Part shown: positions 6,266 through 13,790 of the stretch, piece after piece
How the letters are laid out: each line of letters starts with the position of its first letter
Position numbering within the stretch: the first letter of the stretch is position 1
From: CAWBRT01 sp050015355
GTDB lineage: Bacteria > Acidobacteriota > Terriglobia > Terriglobales > Acidobacteriaceae
DNA length: 13,790 nt
NCBI GenBank assembly: GCA_050015355.1
Contig: JBEKBO010000124.1
Coordinates: 1-13,790 of the forward strand
Reading direction: 5' to 3'
Notes under the pieces: model-generated
Seen by the model: only the letters and a program-made list of their open reading frames with translations
What the model was told of the DNA's origin: nothing
The model's database searches: none
Program-made: the position numbers and the translations under genes

Positions 6266-6300
6266 GCCCCACCCAAGCTTTCGCTTGAATGGGGCACCCG
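6266..6300 (-). repeat. Intergenic palindrome, copy 2, likely aconitase terminator
   Basis: Read on the minus strand it begins CGGGTG, then CCCCA-TT-CAAGC, a GAAA loop, and GCTTG-GG-TGGGG. Compared with copy 1, the G-C pair becomes A-T and an inner T-A pair becomes A-T, so pairing is kept though bases differ. On this strand it is followed by CTTTCGTTTCG, so it may serve as the aconitase terminator about 45-80 bases after the stop codon. Confidence 0.7.
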
Positions 6301-6303
6301 AAG

Positions 6304-6351
6304 AACGAGAAACGATTAACGAGAAACGATCAACGTGAAACGGCCTAACGT
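6304..6351. repeat. Tandem AACG heptad repeat at the aconitase 3' end
   Basis: On the plus strand six consecutive 7-base units begin AACG: AACGAGA, AACGATT, AACGAGA, AACGATC, AACGTGA, AACGGCC (6304-6345). After one extra T there is a seventh, partial AACG. The first two 14-base blocks differ only in their last base. The array overlaps the aconitase stop codon (6345-6347). Confidence 0.75.
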
Positions 6352-9053
6352 GCCGTGGCCGGTTTTTCTTTCGCTTGCAGCAACTGCCGGATGACGTACT
6401 GCAAGATTCCGCCGTGACGGTAGTACTGCGCTTCCTGAGGCGTATCGATGCGCAGCAGCGCCTCGAACTCCACCACGGCGCCGTTCTTGCCCGTGGCTTT
6501 GACCTTCAGGTGCCGGCCCGGCTTGAAGTTGTCGATCAGCGGCTTGACTCCCGTGATTTCAAAGCTCTCTTCGCCGCTCAGTCCGAGCGTCTCCGGGCTC
6601 TTGCCGGCCGGGAACTGAAGCGGCAGAATGCCCATTCCGATCAGGTTCGAGCGGTGGATGCGCTCGAAACTCTCGACGATCACGGCCCGCACGCCCAGCA
6701 GCAGCGGACCCTTGGCCGCCCAGTCGCGCGACGAACCCGAGCCGTACTCCTTGCCGGCAAGAATCACCACCGGCACCTTCTCCCGGCGGTATTGTTCGGC
6801 GGCTTCGAAGATGGTCGTCTCCTTGCCGTCGGGCAGGTGGCGGGTGAACGGGCCTTCCTTCTGCGGAATCAGCTTGTTTTTCAAGCGCGTGTTGGCGAAG
6901 GTTCCGCGCATCATCACCTGGTGATTGCCGCGGCGCGCGCCGTAGGAGTTGAAATCCGCCTTCTGCACGCCCTTCGCAATCAGGTATTGTCCCGCCGGAC
7001 TATCGGCCTTGATGCTGCCGGCCGGGGAGATGTGGTCGGTCGTAATGCTGTCGCCAAGCACGGCCAGCACGCGCGCGCCCTTGATGTCCGTGATCTCCGG
7101 CAGAGCCAGCTTCATCCCTTCGAAATACGGCGGATTCTGCACGTAGGTGCTCGCGGCATCCCATGCGTAGGTATTGCCCTCGGGCACCGGCAGGGCCTGC
7201 CACTGCGCGGTTCCCTTGAACACTTCGCTGTAAGTTTCGCGGAACATCTGGGCGGAAACCGACTTCATGGCATCGTCGACTTCCTTCTGCGTGGGCCAGA
7301 TGTCCTTCAGGTAAACCGGCTTGCCGTCGGAGCCGCGGCCCACTGGTTCTTTTTGGACATCCCAATCGGCGTGTCCTGCCAGGGCGAAGGCCACTACCAG
7401 CGGCGGCGCCATCAGGTAGTTGGCGCGCACTTCGGAGTGAATGCGGCCTTCGAAGTTGCGGTTCCCGGAAAGCACGGCGGCCACCACCAAGTCCTCTTTA
7501 CCGATCGCGTCGGAAACCTCCTTGGGCAGTGGCCCGGAGTTGCCGATGCAGGTGGTGCAGCCATAGCCGACCAGGTTGAAGCGCAGCTTGTCGAGATAGG
7601 GCGTCAGCCCGGCTTTCTTCAGGTACTCGGTCACCACCAGCGATCCGGGCGCCAGCGAGGTTTTCACCCACGACGGAACCTTGAGTCCACGCTCGACTGC
7701 CTTCTTCGCGACCAGCCCGGCGGCCATCAGCAAGGCGGGGTTGGAAGTGTTGGTGCAGCTCGTGATCGCGGCAATCACCACGCTGCCGTGGCGCAATCCA
7801 TGGCCGTCGGCACCTTTTTCTGACGCCGGTGGAAGCACGGTTCCAGGCTTCACCAGCGCAGGCAGCGCCTCCCGGAAGGCGACAGCAGCCCGGCTGAGCG
7901 GCACGCGGTCCTGCGGGCGCTTGGGGCCGGCGATGCTGGGTTCGACCGTCGCCAGATCGAGACTCACCACGTCAGAGTACTCGGCTTCCGCTGTCGTCGC
8001 GGTGTGGAACAGGCCCTGCTCCTTGCAATAGCTCTCCACCAGCTTCACTTGGTCGTCGGAGCGTCCGGAAAGCCGCAGGTAGCGCAGCGTCTCTTCGTCC
8101 ACCGGGAAAATTCCGCAGGTGGAACCGTACTCGGGCGACATGTTCGCGATCACCGCCCGGTCGGCCAGCGGCAGATTGGGCAGTCCGGGGCCAAAGTACT
8201 CGACAAACTTGCCGACCACGCCCTTTTTGCGCAGCATCTGCGTAATCGTCAGCACCAGGTCGGTCGCGGTGGAACCCTCCGGCAACTGGCCGCTCAGGCG
8301 CACGCCCACCACCTGCGGGATCAGCATCGAAATCGGCTGCCCCAGCATGGCCGCCTCGGCCTCGATTCCGCCCACACCCCAGCCGAGCACGCCAAGACCA
8401 TTGATCATAGTGGTGTGCGAGTCGGCTCCAACCACCGTGTCCGGATAAGCGACCTGCTTGCCGCCGTCTCCCTTTGCGGCAAACACTACCCGCGCCAGAA
8501 ATTCCAGGTTGATCTGGTGACAGATCCCGGTATCGGGCGGAACAATCGCCAGGTTCTCGAAGGCCTTCTGTCCCCAGCGCAGGAAGGCGTAGCGCGCGCG
8601 GTTGCGCGAGTACTCAGTCTCGGCATTCAGCTTGAATGCCTCCGGCGTGCCGAACTCATCCACCTGCACCGAGTGGTCGATCACCAGCTCCACCGGTTGC
8701 AGCGGATTGATCCGGCTGGCATTGCCGCCCAGCGCCTTCATGGCATCGCGCATGGCTGCCAGATCGACTATGGCGGGGACGCCAGTCAGGTCTTGCAGCA
8801 GCACGCGGCTGGGCATGAACGCGATTTCCTCGGTCGGAACCTTGGTTGTCGAATAGGAGGCCAGCGAGCGAATCATCTCCGCCGTAACCGACTCGCCGTC
8901 CTCGCGGCGCAGCAGGTTTTCCAGCAGGATGCGCAACGAATATGGCAGCCTCGCCATCTTCAGGCCCTGTTTTTCCAGGGAATCTAAGCGGTAGATTTCG
9001 AATTCGCGGTTCCCAACCCGCAAGACGGAGCGACTGCCAAACGAATTTTTCAT
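6345..9053 (-). CDS. acnA: Aconitate hydratase A
   Basis: 902 residues, the usual size for AcnA. It catalyses citrate to isocitrate through cis-aconitate in the TCA cycle, in the cytoplasm, with a [4Fe-4S] cluster. The cluster ligands are C433 (TSCTNTSNP), C499 and C502 (GYGCTTCIGNSGPL). Other signature segments are DSHTTMINGLGVLGWGVGG (about 211-229), GDSITTDHISPAGS (about 667-680) and the swivel-domain motif GKEYGSGSSRDWAAKG (about 767-782). Full length, no disruption. The ATG at 9053 has a modest AGGCGA eight bases upstream. It is transcribed alone, divergently from purD. Related 2-methylcitrate dehydratases of the AcnD type share the fold, but no prp genes are nearby and the motifs fit AcnA. 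AcnA-type proteins can also bind mRNA when the cluster is lost; nothing in this sequence addresses that. Confidence 0.97.
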   Translation of the reverse strand: MKNSFGSRSVLRVGNREFEIYRLDSLEKQGLKMARLPYSLRILLENLLRREDGESVTAEMIRSLASYSTTKVPTEEIAFMPSRVLLQDLTGVPAIVDLAAMRDAMKALGGNASRINPLQPVELVIDHSVQVDEFGTPEAFKLNAETEYSRNRARYAFLRWGQKAFENLAIVPPDTGICHQINLEFLARVVFAAKGDGGKQVAYPDTVVGADSHTTMINGLGVLGWGVGGIEAEAAMLGQPISMLIPQVVGVRLSGQLPEGSTATDLVLTITQMLRKKGVVGKFVEYFGPGLPNLPLADRAVIANMSPEYGSTCGIFPVDEETLRYLRLSGRSDDQVKLVESYCKEQGLFHTATTAEAEYSDVVSLDLATVEPSIAGPKRPQDRVPLSRAAVAFREALPALVKPGTVLPPASEKGADGHGLRHGSVVIAAITSCTNTSNPALLMAAGLVAKKAVERGLKVPSWVKTSLAPGSLVVTEYLKKAGLTPYLDKLRFNLVGYGCTTCIGNSGPLPKEVSDAIGKEDLVVAAVLSGNRNFEGRIHSEVRANYLMAPPLVVAFALAGHADWDVQKEPVGRGSDGKPVYLKDIWPTQKEVDDAMKSVSAQMFRETYSEVFKGTAQWQALPVPEGNTYAWDAASTYVQNPPYFEGMKLALPEITDIKGARVLAVLGDSITTDHISPAGSIKADSPAGQYLIAKGVQKADFNSYGARRGNHQVMMRGTFANTRLKNKLIPQKEGPFTRHLPDGKETTIFEAAEQYRREKVPVVILAGKEYGSGSSRDWAAKGPLLLGVRAVIVESFERIHRSNLIGMGILPLQFPAGKSPETLGLSGEESFEITGVKPLIDNFKPGRHLKVKATGKNGAVVEFEALLRIDTPQEAQYYRHGGILQYVIRQLLQAKEKPATAR

Positions 9054-9321
9054 AGAGATCGCCTATGCAGAAGAGAGTAGAGAGTAAACGCCGGAGGGCT
9101 GGCGTCCCACACCACGCCACCCCACCGGTAACATTACAGTTTACGACTTCTCGCGGCTAGACGAAAGTGTCGATATTGTCTGCCGGCTCGCCAAGCTCAA
9201 TTCGGCGCCAGGCTTCCCATTTGCCATTCAGTGACGAAGAGGTTTGACACTGGAATCCGGAAAACAATACCCTTTGAGCATTACCAGGACAGATGTCAAC
9301 CTGAACCGCGAGCTTATCGAC
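9054..9321. other. Divergent acnA/purD intergenic region
   Basis: This carries the aconitase leader on the minus strand and the purD promoter on the plus strand. GTAAC at 9128-9132 and GTTTAC at 9138-9143 give a weak inverted repeat. I could not find a good minus-strand promoter for acnA; TGTAAT near 9133-9138 on that strand lacks a fitting -35. No riboswitch-like structure was recognised. Confidence 0.4.
9244..9273 (+). promoter_or_regulatory. Candidate promoter of the purDE operon
   Basis: A perfect TTGACA (9244-9249) is followed after 18 bases by TACCCT (9268-9273), which keeps only the TA and final T of the -10 consensus. Transcription would start near 9280, about 40 bases before the purD ATG. 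No PurR-like operator was recognised. Confidence 0.45.
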
Positions 9322-10605
9322 ATGAGAATTCTCGTACTTGGCAGCGGTGGCCGTGAACATGCCCTCGTATGGAAGCTGATGCAGTCCAAGCGCGTGCAAG
9401 AGATTTACTGCGCGCCGGGAAACGGCGGCATTTCGCAGGATGCCACCTGCCTGCCATGCGATCTTAAGAACCTTGACTCCATCATGGAAGTCGCCAACCG
9501 CGTTCACCCGGACCTGACCGTGGTTGGGCCCGAAGTGCCGTTGATGGTCGGCGTGGTTGACGAGTTTCGCCGCCGCGGACTGCCGATTTTTGGCCCGACC
9601 CAGGCAGCCGCTCAACTGGAGGGCAGCAAGAGCTTCGCCAAGTCCTTCATGCAGCGATTCCGCATCCCGACTGCCCATTACGCGGTTTGCGCCACCAACC
9701 AGGAGGTCAAGGACGCCCTCGGCCACTTCCACCATCCCATAGTGGTCAAGGCCGATGGCCTGGCCGCGGGCAAAGGGGTGGTGATCGCCGCCTCCCGCGA
9801 GGAAGCCGCGGCCACCGCTGCCGACATGCTGAGCGGCAAGATGCTCGGCGACGCCGGGCGGCGTGTCGTGCTCGAGGAATTCCTGGAGGGCGAAGAGCTT
9901 TCCTTCCTGGTGGTGACCGACGGCGAGCGCATTGCCCCGCTGGTGGCGGCCCAGGATCACAAGCGCGTAGGCGACGGCGACAGCGGCCCGAACACGGGCG
10001 GCATGGGCGCCTATTCGTGCTCCGAAATCATCGACAACACCATGCGCGATTGGCTGGTCAGCCATATCGTCCGTCCGGTGATTGACGGCATGCGCGATGA
10101 GGGCATGACTTACACCGGCGTGCTCTATTGCGGATTGATGATGACCGCGCGCGGGCCGATGGTGCTGGAATTCAATTGCCGCTTCGGCGATCCGGAGACG
10201 CAACCGAGTTTGATGCGCCTGGACAGCGATCTCATCGATGCCTTCATGGCCAGCATCGATGGCAGCGTCAGCGATGGCGATTACAAGTGGTCGCCGGACC
10301 CCTCCGTCTGCGTCGTCATGGCCTCGGGCGGCTACCCGGGCAGCTACGAAGTGGGCAAGCCGATAGAAGGAATCGAGCAGGCGGATACCGTGCCCGGCGT
10401 CAAGGTGTTCCATGCCGGCACGACTTTTCAGGACGGGCGGTTCTACACGGCTGGAGGGCGCGTGCTGGGCGTGACGGCCCGCGGTGTAAGCTTGCGGCAG
10501 GCGGTCGACCGCGCCTACGAGGCTGTAGGCAAAATCCGCTTCGACGGCATGCACTATCGCAAGGACATCGCCCATCGCGGTCTGCAGACGCCCTCGGCAC
10601 AATAG
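9322..10605 (+). CDS. purD: Phosphoribosylamine--glycine ligase
   Basis: 427 residues, the normal GARS length. It joins glycine to 5-phosphoribosylamine using ATP, the second step of de novo purine synthesis, in the cytoplasm. The N-terminal domain starts MRILVLGSGGREHAL (1-15) and contains VVGPEVPLMVG (67-77). The ATP-grasp part shows VVKADGLAAGKGVVIA (141-156), LEEFLEGEELSF (184-195), NTGGMGAYS (224-232) and the metal-binding EFNCRFGDPETQ (283-294). I start at 9322 because family members begin right at M-x-I/V-L-V-L-G-x-G-G-R-E-H; the upstream GTG at 9244... region to 9321 only adds untypical residues. The ribosome binding site is weak (GAGC region). It is followed 36 bases later by purE and forms a purine operon. 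Confidence 0.96.
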   Translation: MRILVLGSGGREHALVWKLMQSKRVQEIYCAPGNGGISQDATCLPCDLKNLDSIMEVANRVHPDLTVVGPEVPLMVGVVDEFRRRGLPIFGPTQAAAQLEGSKSFAKSFMQRFRIPTAHYAVCATNQEVKDALGHFHHPIVVKADGLAAGKGVVIAASREEAAATAADMLSGKMLGDAGRRVVLEEFLEGEELSFLVVTDGERIAPLVAAQDHKRVGDGDSGPNTGGMGAYSCSEIIDNTMRDWLVSHIVRPVIDGMRDEGMTYTGVLYCGLMMTARGPMVLEFNCRFGDPETQPSLMRLDSDLIDAFMASIDGSVSDGDYKWSPDPSVCVVMASGGYPGSYEVGKPIEGIEQADTVPGVKVFHAGTTFQDGRFYTAGGRVLGVTARGVSLRQAVDRAYEAVGKIRFDGMHYRKDIAHRGLQTPSAQ

Positions 10606-10641
10606 GGCGTGGGCTCACACCCGCCAGGCATGAGGAGGCAG

Positions 10642-11151
10642 ATGAGCAATCCATTGGTTTCCATCGTCATGGGCAGCGACTCCGATCTGGAAGTCATGAA
10701 CGAGGCGGCCAAGGCGCTCGATCAATTCGGAATCGCCTACGAGATCGACATCACCTCCGCCCACCGCTCTCCGCGGCGCACCAGCGAGTTCTCTCGCGCG
10801 GCGGCCGAGCGCGGCGTCAAGGTCATCATCGCGGGCGCCGGCGGTGCGGCGCACCTGGCCGGCGTCATTGCCGCCGAAACGACTCTGCCGGTCATTGCCG
10901 TACCTATAGCTTCTACTCCGCTCAACGGCCTGGACTCATTGTTAGCGATGGTGCAGATGCCCGCCGGCATTCCCGTTGCGACGGTCGCCATCGGCAAACC
11001 CGGAGCCACCAACGCCGGCATTCTCGCCGCCCAGATCATCGCGCTCTCCGATGCGGCAGTGGCCGGTAAACTTGAACAGTACAAAAAGAAACTGGCCGAT
11101 GGAGTCGCCGAGAAGTCGCGTAAGCTGCGGCAAGCCAGAGCAAAGAAATAG
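10642..11151 (+). CDS. purE: N5-carboxyaminoimidazole ribonucleotide mutase
   Basis: 169 residues, the size of a class I PurE. It converts N5-CAIR to CAIR in de novo purine synthesis and normally works as an octamer with PurK upstream in the pathway. Motifs seen: VMGSDSDLEVM (9-19), ITSAHRSPRR (37-46), AGAGGAAHLAGV (64-75) and the MPAGIPVATVAIG strand-turn (106-118). The active-site S12, D13, D15, H41 and H71 positions are intact. AGGAGG lies just before the ATG at 10642, an unusually short gap of three bases, so ATG at 10630 or GTG at 10609 remain possible starts. No purK is in the window. Class II PurE, which uses CO2 directly, is a less likely alternative. Confidence 0.95.
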   Translation: MSNPLVSIVMGSDSDLEVMNEAAKALDQFGIAYEIDITSAHRSPRRTSEFSRAAAERGVKVIIAGAGGAAHLAGVIAAETTLPVIAVPIASTPLNGLDSLLAMVQMPAGIPVATVAIGKPGATNAGILAAQIIALSDAAVAGKLEQYKKKLADGVAEKSRKLRQARAKK

Positions 11152-11190
11152 ACTCGCTCGTGTGCGCCAGCATAGTGTCCCAGAATGAAG

Positions 11191-11325
11191 TGTCATCCTG
11201 AGCGCGCCGGGGTCCCCGGCGACGGCCGCTTTTGCCGTTGCTGGGGTGGAGGAGCGAAGGATCTGCTTTTTCTCGTGCTAAACACAAGAGCTGATTCTTC
11301 CCTCCTGGGGTTTCTCAGAACGACA
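11191..11325. repeat. Nested palindromic intergenic repeat
   Basis: Outer arms TGTCATCCTGAG (11191-11202) and CTCAGAACGACA (11314-11325) pair at 10 of 12 positions. Inner arms 11248-11263 (GGAGGAGCGAAGGATC) and 11293-11308 pair at about 12 of 16. A separate perfect eight-pair hairpin lies in the left half (CGCCGGGG-T-CCCCGGCG, 11205-11221). The TGTCATCCTGAGC... GCGAAGGATCT wording resembles high-copy intergenic elements found in many bacterial genomes. It separates purE from the DinB-like gene and may end purE transcription. Confidence 0.7.
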
Positions 11326-11326
11326 A

Positions 11327-11356
11327 TTCAGAATGTCAAAGGAGCGGTGTTATAAA
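11327..11356 (+). promoter_or_regulatory. Promoter of the DinB-like gene
   Basis: TTCAGA (11327-11332) and TATAAA (11351-11356) are separated by 18 bases, four of six and five of six to consensus. Start of transcription near 11363, about 25 bases before the ATG. The -35 begins two bases after the end of the nested repeat. Confidence 0.55.
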
Positions 11357-11387
11357 ATTCCCTTGTAATTGAAACGAGAGGCTTGCC

Positions 11388-11885
11388 ATGTCCAATGTTC
11401 CCGCTCTGAGCTATGCCGAGTTGCTTGCTTACACCGCCGAGGAGACCCGCCGTTGGCGCGCCTACTTTGACCAGAATCCGAAAGCCTTGGACGTGCCGAT
11501 CGGCGGCGAGCGCAAGGACGTTCGCGGGCTCGTCACGCACATCTTTGTCAGCGAGTATCGCTGGGGGCAGGTCCTCGTAGGCGAGCACCCCACTCCACCC
11601 GACTCCTTTAAGCCGCAGAACATCGACGAAATCTGGGCTATTTATGCCACCGCGCGCAAACGGCTCGAAACCTGGGTTGCCGGCGCAACTCCCGAGGAGC
11701 TGGCTAAGATATTGACCGTCAAAACCGTCACCTACGGTGACACCGTGGCCAGCAAGCGCAAGGTCCTCAGCCACTCGCTGATCCACGGTATCCGCCATTG
11801 GGCACAAATCGCCACGGCACTACGCCAGGGCTGCTTTGTCAGCGGCTGGTCGCACGACATGATGTTCACGCCCGCCCTGCGATAG
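11388..11885 (+). CDS. DinB-family putative metal-dependent enzyme
   Basis: 165 residues forming the four-helix pattern of the DinB/YfiT-like superfamily. The expected metal triad is visible: H51 in the second helix (LVTHIFVSEYRWGQ) and H133 plus H137 in HSLIHGIRHWAQIATALRQ (129-147). Members include bacillithiol- and mycothiol-dependent transferases and many uncharacterised proteins, so the substrate cannot be named. No signal peptide, so cytoplasmic. The start is supported by GAGAGG six bases before the ATG. It has its own promoter and is a single-gene unit between purE and the penicillin-binding protein gene. Confidence 0.85.
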   Translation: MSNVPALSYAELLAYTAEETRRWRAYFDQNPKALDVPIGGERKDVRGLVTHIFVSEYRWGQVLVGEHPTPPDSFKPQNIDEIWAIYATARKRLETWVAGATPEELAKILTVKTVTYGDTVASKRKVLSHSLIHGIRHWAQIATALRQGCFVSGWSHDMMFTPALR

Positions 11886-11950
11886 GAAGCGTGTCCACTG
11901 CCTGCGACCTGCATGGGATAAGGCGGACCTGGCGAGGCGGGCGAGAGCAA

Positions 11951-11986
11951 TTCCCTTATCGGTGTATCCAAGAATACCCAAGGGAA
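11951..11986. repeat. Intergenic hairpin element
   Basis: TTCCCTT (11951-11957) pairs with AAGGGAA (11980-11986). Inside, GG-GTAT pairs with ATAC-CC, leaving an ATC bulge and a short loop CCAAGA. It is not followed by T residues on the plus strand, so terminator function is doubtful. Confidence 0.6.
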
Positions 11987-12084
11987 TGTCATGGCGACCG
12001 GAGCGCCGAACGTCACTGGCCGGAGCAGCCATGCTGCGTACCCGACGTTGCGTTCGAAAAGCAAGAGGCTATCCAGGCGCGGAG

Positions 12085-12129
12085 TGGGCCACCTTTTGTT
12101 TTCGATAGCAGAAACAAAAAGGTGGCTCG
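12085..12129. repeat. Long intergenic hairpin element
   Basis: GCCACCTTTT (12088-12097) pairs perfectly with AAAAGGTGGC (12117-12126). After a one-base bulge the pairing continues as GTTT(T)C with GAAAC around the loop GATAGCA. Outer bases add weaker pairs. No T tail follows, so it is more likely a repeat element or a processing site than a terminator. Confidence 0.65.
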
Positions 12130-12303
12130 ACTTCGCTCGCCATGACAGCCTGGTATGCCGCATATGCATACTCGCGAGGCGGGTCTAACGCGGGGCCCCC
12201 GGCACGCGCCGTGGTCGCGCGTGTTGGGGCAGATGCCTGCGGTGCGGTCGTTTGGTCTTCCCGGGGCGTGCTATTCTGTGGTTGCTCTGCTCCGTATTCT
12301 GTA

Positions 12304-13790
12304 ATGAAAGTCGTAATCAAGACTCCCGCCCCCGGAGCGGCGAGACAGAAGCTCGCTGGCCGATTCGCCTTTGCCGGCATGGTGATCGCATCCGCGGCAA
12401 TCGGCGTCTTCTGCGGACTTCTGCTTGTCTATTCCACCGATCTGCCTCAAGTCAGCGAACTTGAGCGCTATCGCCCCAGTTCGGTGACGCAACTTTACGA
12501 CATCAAGGGCAGGGTTATCGGTTCGTTCGCCTTGCAGCGCCGCATCATCGCCGCCTACGACGACTACCCCAAAGTCTTGCGTGAGGCCGTCACCTCGATT
12601 GAAGACAAAGGCTTTGAAACGCATTGGGGAATCGATTTCTGGCGTATTCTGGGCGCGGCCTATCGCGATGTGGCCTCGGGCAGCCGTGCCCAGGGCGGTT
12701 CCACGCTGACCATGCAACTTGCGCGCAACCTGTTTTTATCCCCCGACCGCAAGTTCCGCCGTAAGTTTCAGGAGGTCATGCTGTCGATACAGATCGAGCG
12801 GCGCTTCACCAAACCGCAGATCTTTACCCTGTACGCCAACCAGATATTCCTTGGCCACGGCGTCTACGGTTTTGAGGCCGGCGCGCAGTATTACTTCAGC
12901 AAGCATGCAAAGGATCTCAGCCTCGAAGAGGCGGCGCTGCTGGCCGGTCTGCCGAAAGCTCCGAACTCTTACTCGCCTGTCAACTATCCCGAGCGTGCGT
13001 TGCGCCGCCGCAATCTCGTTCTCAACGCCATGATGGAGGACGGCAGGATCACGGCCGCGCAGGCCCAGCGCGCAAAAGACACGCCGATACGCCTGAACCT
13101 GCAGAGCGATTCCAATTCCATCGCTCCGTATTTCGTGGAAGAGGTGCGGCGCTATCTGGAAAAAAAGTACGGCACCGCCGATGTTCATGAGGGACGGCTA
13201 AGCGTATACACCACGCTCGACGTCGACCTCCAGCAGGCTGCCACCCGCGCCGTGCTGGACGGACTGGTTGCCTACGAGCACCGTCACGGCTGGGTGGGGC
13301 GTCTCCCCAATGTCATCGCCTCCGGCGGTGATATGGAGCGCTACGACAACCCCGACTGGCGCGAGTCGATGGAGCCGGGCACTTATCTTCATGGTCTGGT
13401 CACGCAAGTGTCGGCCGCTTCCGCCACGATTCGCCTGGGGCGGGTCACCGGTTTCATCGACAACGCCGGAATCAAGTGGACCGGGCGCAAATCTCCCGCG
13501 GACATCCTGAGCGTCGGCGACGTGGTTTACGCTCGTGTCCTATCGCTGGACGGCAGCCGCGCCCAGCTTGCGCTTGAGCAAGACTCCGGCATACAGGGAG
13601 CACTGCTCGCGCTCGACAATGCCAGCGGCGAAATCCGCGCCATGATCGGCGGACGCGACTTCGACGATTCCAAGTTCAATCGCGCGACCCAGGCTTTGCG
13701 GCAGACGGGCTCGTCTTTCAAACCCTACGTGTACACCGCCGCCATCGACCGCGGAGCGTCGCCGGACGACATCGTTCTGGACGCCCCCGT
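12304..13790 (+). CDS. Class A penicillin-binding protein (PBP1A-like), 3' end missing
   Basis: 495 full codons, cut by the window edge. It is a bifunctional peptidoglycan synthase: glycosyltransferase plus transpeptidase, anchored in the inner membrane and facing the periplasm. A single membrane anchor lies at about 22-44. The GT51 domain (about 60-260) shows catalytic E100 in SIEDKGFETHWGID, then QGGSTLTMQLARNLFL (130-145), RKFQEVMLSIQIERRFTK and GVYGFEAGAQYYF. An OB-like linker follows (about 360-425). The transpeptidase begins with GALLALDNASGEIRAMIGG (432-450), and the nucleophile is S470 in SSFK (470-473). The residue before that glycine is T468, where PBP1A usually has proline. The SxN and KTG motifs lie beyond the edge. 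The start at 12304 has no good ribosome binding site; ATG at 12379 would remove the cytoplasmic head. PBP1C-like enzymes share TLTMQ, but the rest is closer to PBP1A. Confidence 0.93.
   Translation, partial: MKVVIKTPAPGAARQKLAGRFAFAGMVIASAAIGVFCGLLLVYSTDLPQVSELERYRPSSVTQLYDIKGRVIGSFALQRRIIAAYDDYPKVLREAVTSIEDKGFETHWGIDFWRILGAAYRDVASGSRAQGGSTLTMQLARNLFLSPDRKFRRKFQEVMLSIQIERRFTKPQIFTLYANQIFLGHGVYGFEAGAQYYFSKHAKDLSLEEAALLAGLPKAPNSYSPVNYPERALRRRNLVLNAMMEDGRITAAQAQRAKDTPIRLNLQSDSNSIAPYFVEEVRRYLEKKYGTADVHEGRLSVYTTLDVDLQQAATRAVLDGLVAYEHRHGWVGRLPNVIASGGDMERYDNPDWRESMEPGTYLHGLVTQVSAASATIRLGRVTGFIDNAGIKWTGRKSPADILSVGDVVYARVLSLDGSRAQLALEQDSGIQGALLALDNASGEIRAMIGGRDFDDSKFNRATQALRQTGSSFKPYVYTAAIDRGASPDDIVLDAP

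Larger units (their letters stand above)
5895..6344. other. 450-base intergenic region with palindromes
   Basis: This gap separates two minus-strand genes. It holds the TPR gene's leader and promoter on its left and two related palindromes (6156-6190 and 6266-6300). A 7-base-period repeat fills 6304-6351 up to and over the aconitase stop codon. No reading frame of interest was found on either strand between about 6040 and 6150. Confidence 0.6.
11886..12303. other. 418-base gap with hairpins and no gene
   Basis: It separates two plus-strand genes. No reading frame here has natural composition. It holds two strong hairpin elements (11951-11986 and 12085-12129) and a GC-rich inverted repeat CACGCG/CGCGTG (12203-12223). 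TATTCTGT occurs twice just before the penicillin-binding protein start (12271-12278 and 12295-12302). A clear promoter for that gene could not be picked. Confidence 0.6.

Noticed and set aside
6375..7823. Plus-strand frame of 482 codons
   Set aside because: It lies wholly antisense to aconitase and is His/Arg/Gly/Gln-rich, the product of GC-rich third positions; no motif is present.
9157..10602. Minus-strand frame of 481 codons
   Set aside because: Antisense shadow of purD with biased H/A/R composition.
11036..11287. Minus-strand frame containing RRAQDDTSF
   Set aside because: It reads through the nested intergenic repeat; such QDDTSF-like strings are a common false translation of this kind of repeat.
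1..13790. CRISPR array, insertion sequence with terminal repeats, or rRNA
   Set aside because: No regularly spaced repeats with unique spacers, no transposase frame and no rRNA sequence were found; the only regular array is the short AACG heptad.

Overview
The window looks like chromosomal DNA of a GC-rich, Gram-negative-type soil or environmental bacterium. I favour Acidobacteriota (Terriglobia-like), with moderate confidence. The reasons are a PEP-CTERM surface protein, an AcnA-type aconitase, a secreted TPR protein, a DinB-like enzyme, purD and purE side by side, and intergenic palindromes of the kind that clutter such genomes. The phylum is an inference; no marker gene such as 16S rRNA is present.

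Left third (1 to about 3070): visibly less GC-rich, with poor coding order, and mostly made of small or broken minus-strand genes. From the tRNA leftwards there is a frameshifted DUF5677/HEPN-like gene (3015 to 2423), a 78-residue four-cysteine protein, a 75-residue helical protein, a 39-residue CxxC mini-protein, and far left a second frameshifted gene (622 to 288). An intact plus-strand PEP-CTERM gene sits among them (851-1468). It has its own terminator and a well-placed candidate sigma-54 promoter with an upstream inverted repeat. The stretch abuts the 3' end of a tRNA-Met(CAU) gene, the usual entry point for integrated elements, so I read it as a decaying accessory island. No integrase and no second attachment site is visible.

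Middle (3076-9053): tRNA-Met with encoded CCA and a strong promoter. Then comes an S41/CtpA-like PDZ protein that lacks both expected catalytic residues and ends at a good hairpin terminator. It converges on a secreted TPR protein. After a 450-base gap that holds two related, opposite-facing palindromes and a 7-base-period repeat, aconitase A lies on the minus strand.

Right third (9322-13790): purD and purE form a short plus-strand purine-synthesis operon. A nested palindromic repeat follows, then a DinB-family protein, then a 418-base gap with two more strong hairpins. Last is a class A penicillin-binding protein cut off by the window edge just after its SxxK transpeptidase motif.

The core genes are housekeeping: TCA cycle, purine synthesis, cell wall and tRNA. 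The parts worth a second look are the catalytically empty protease homologue, the sigma-54 control of the PEP-CTERM gene, the decayed tRNA-linked island, and the base-paired repeats whose copies show compensating changes.
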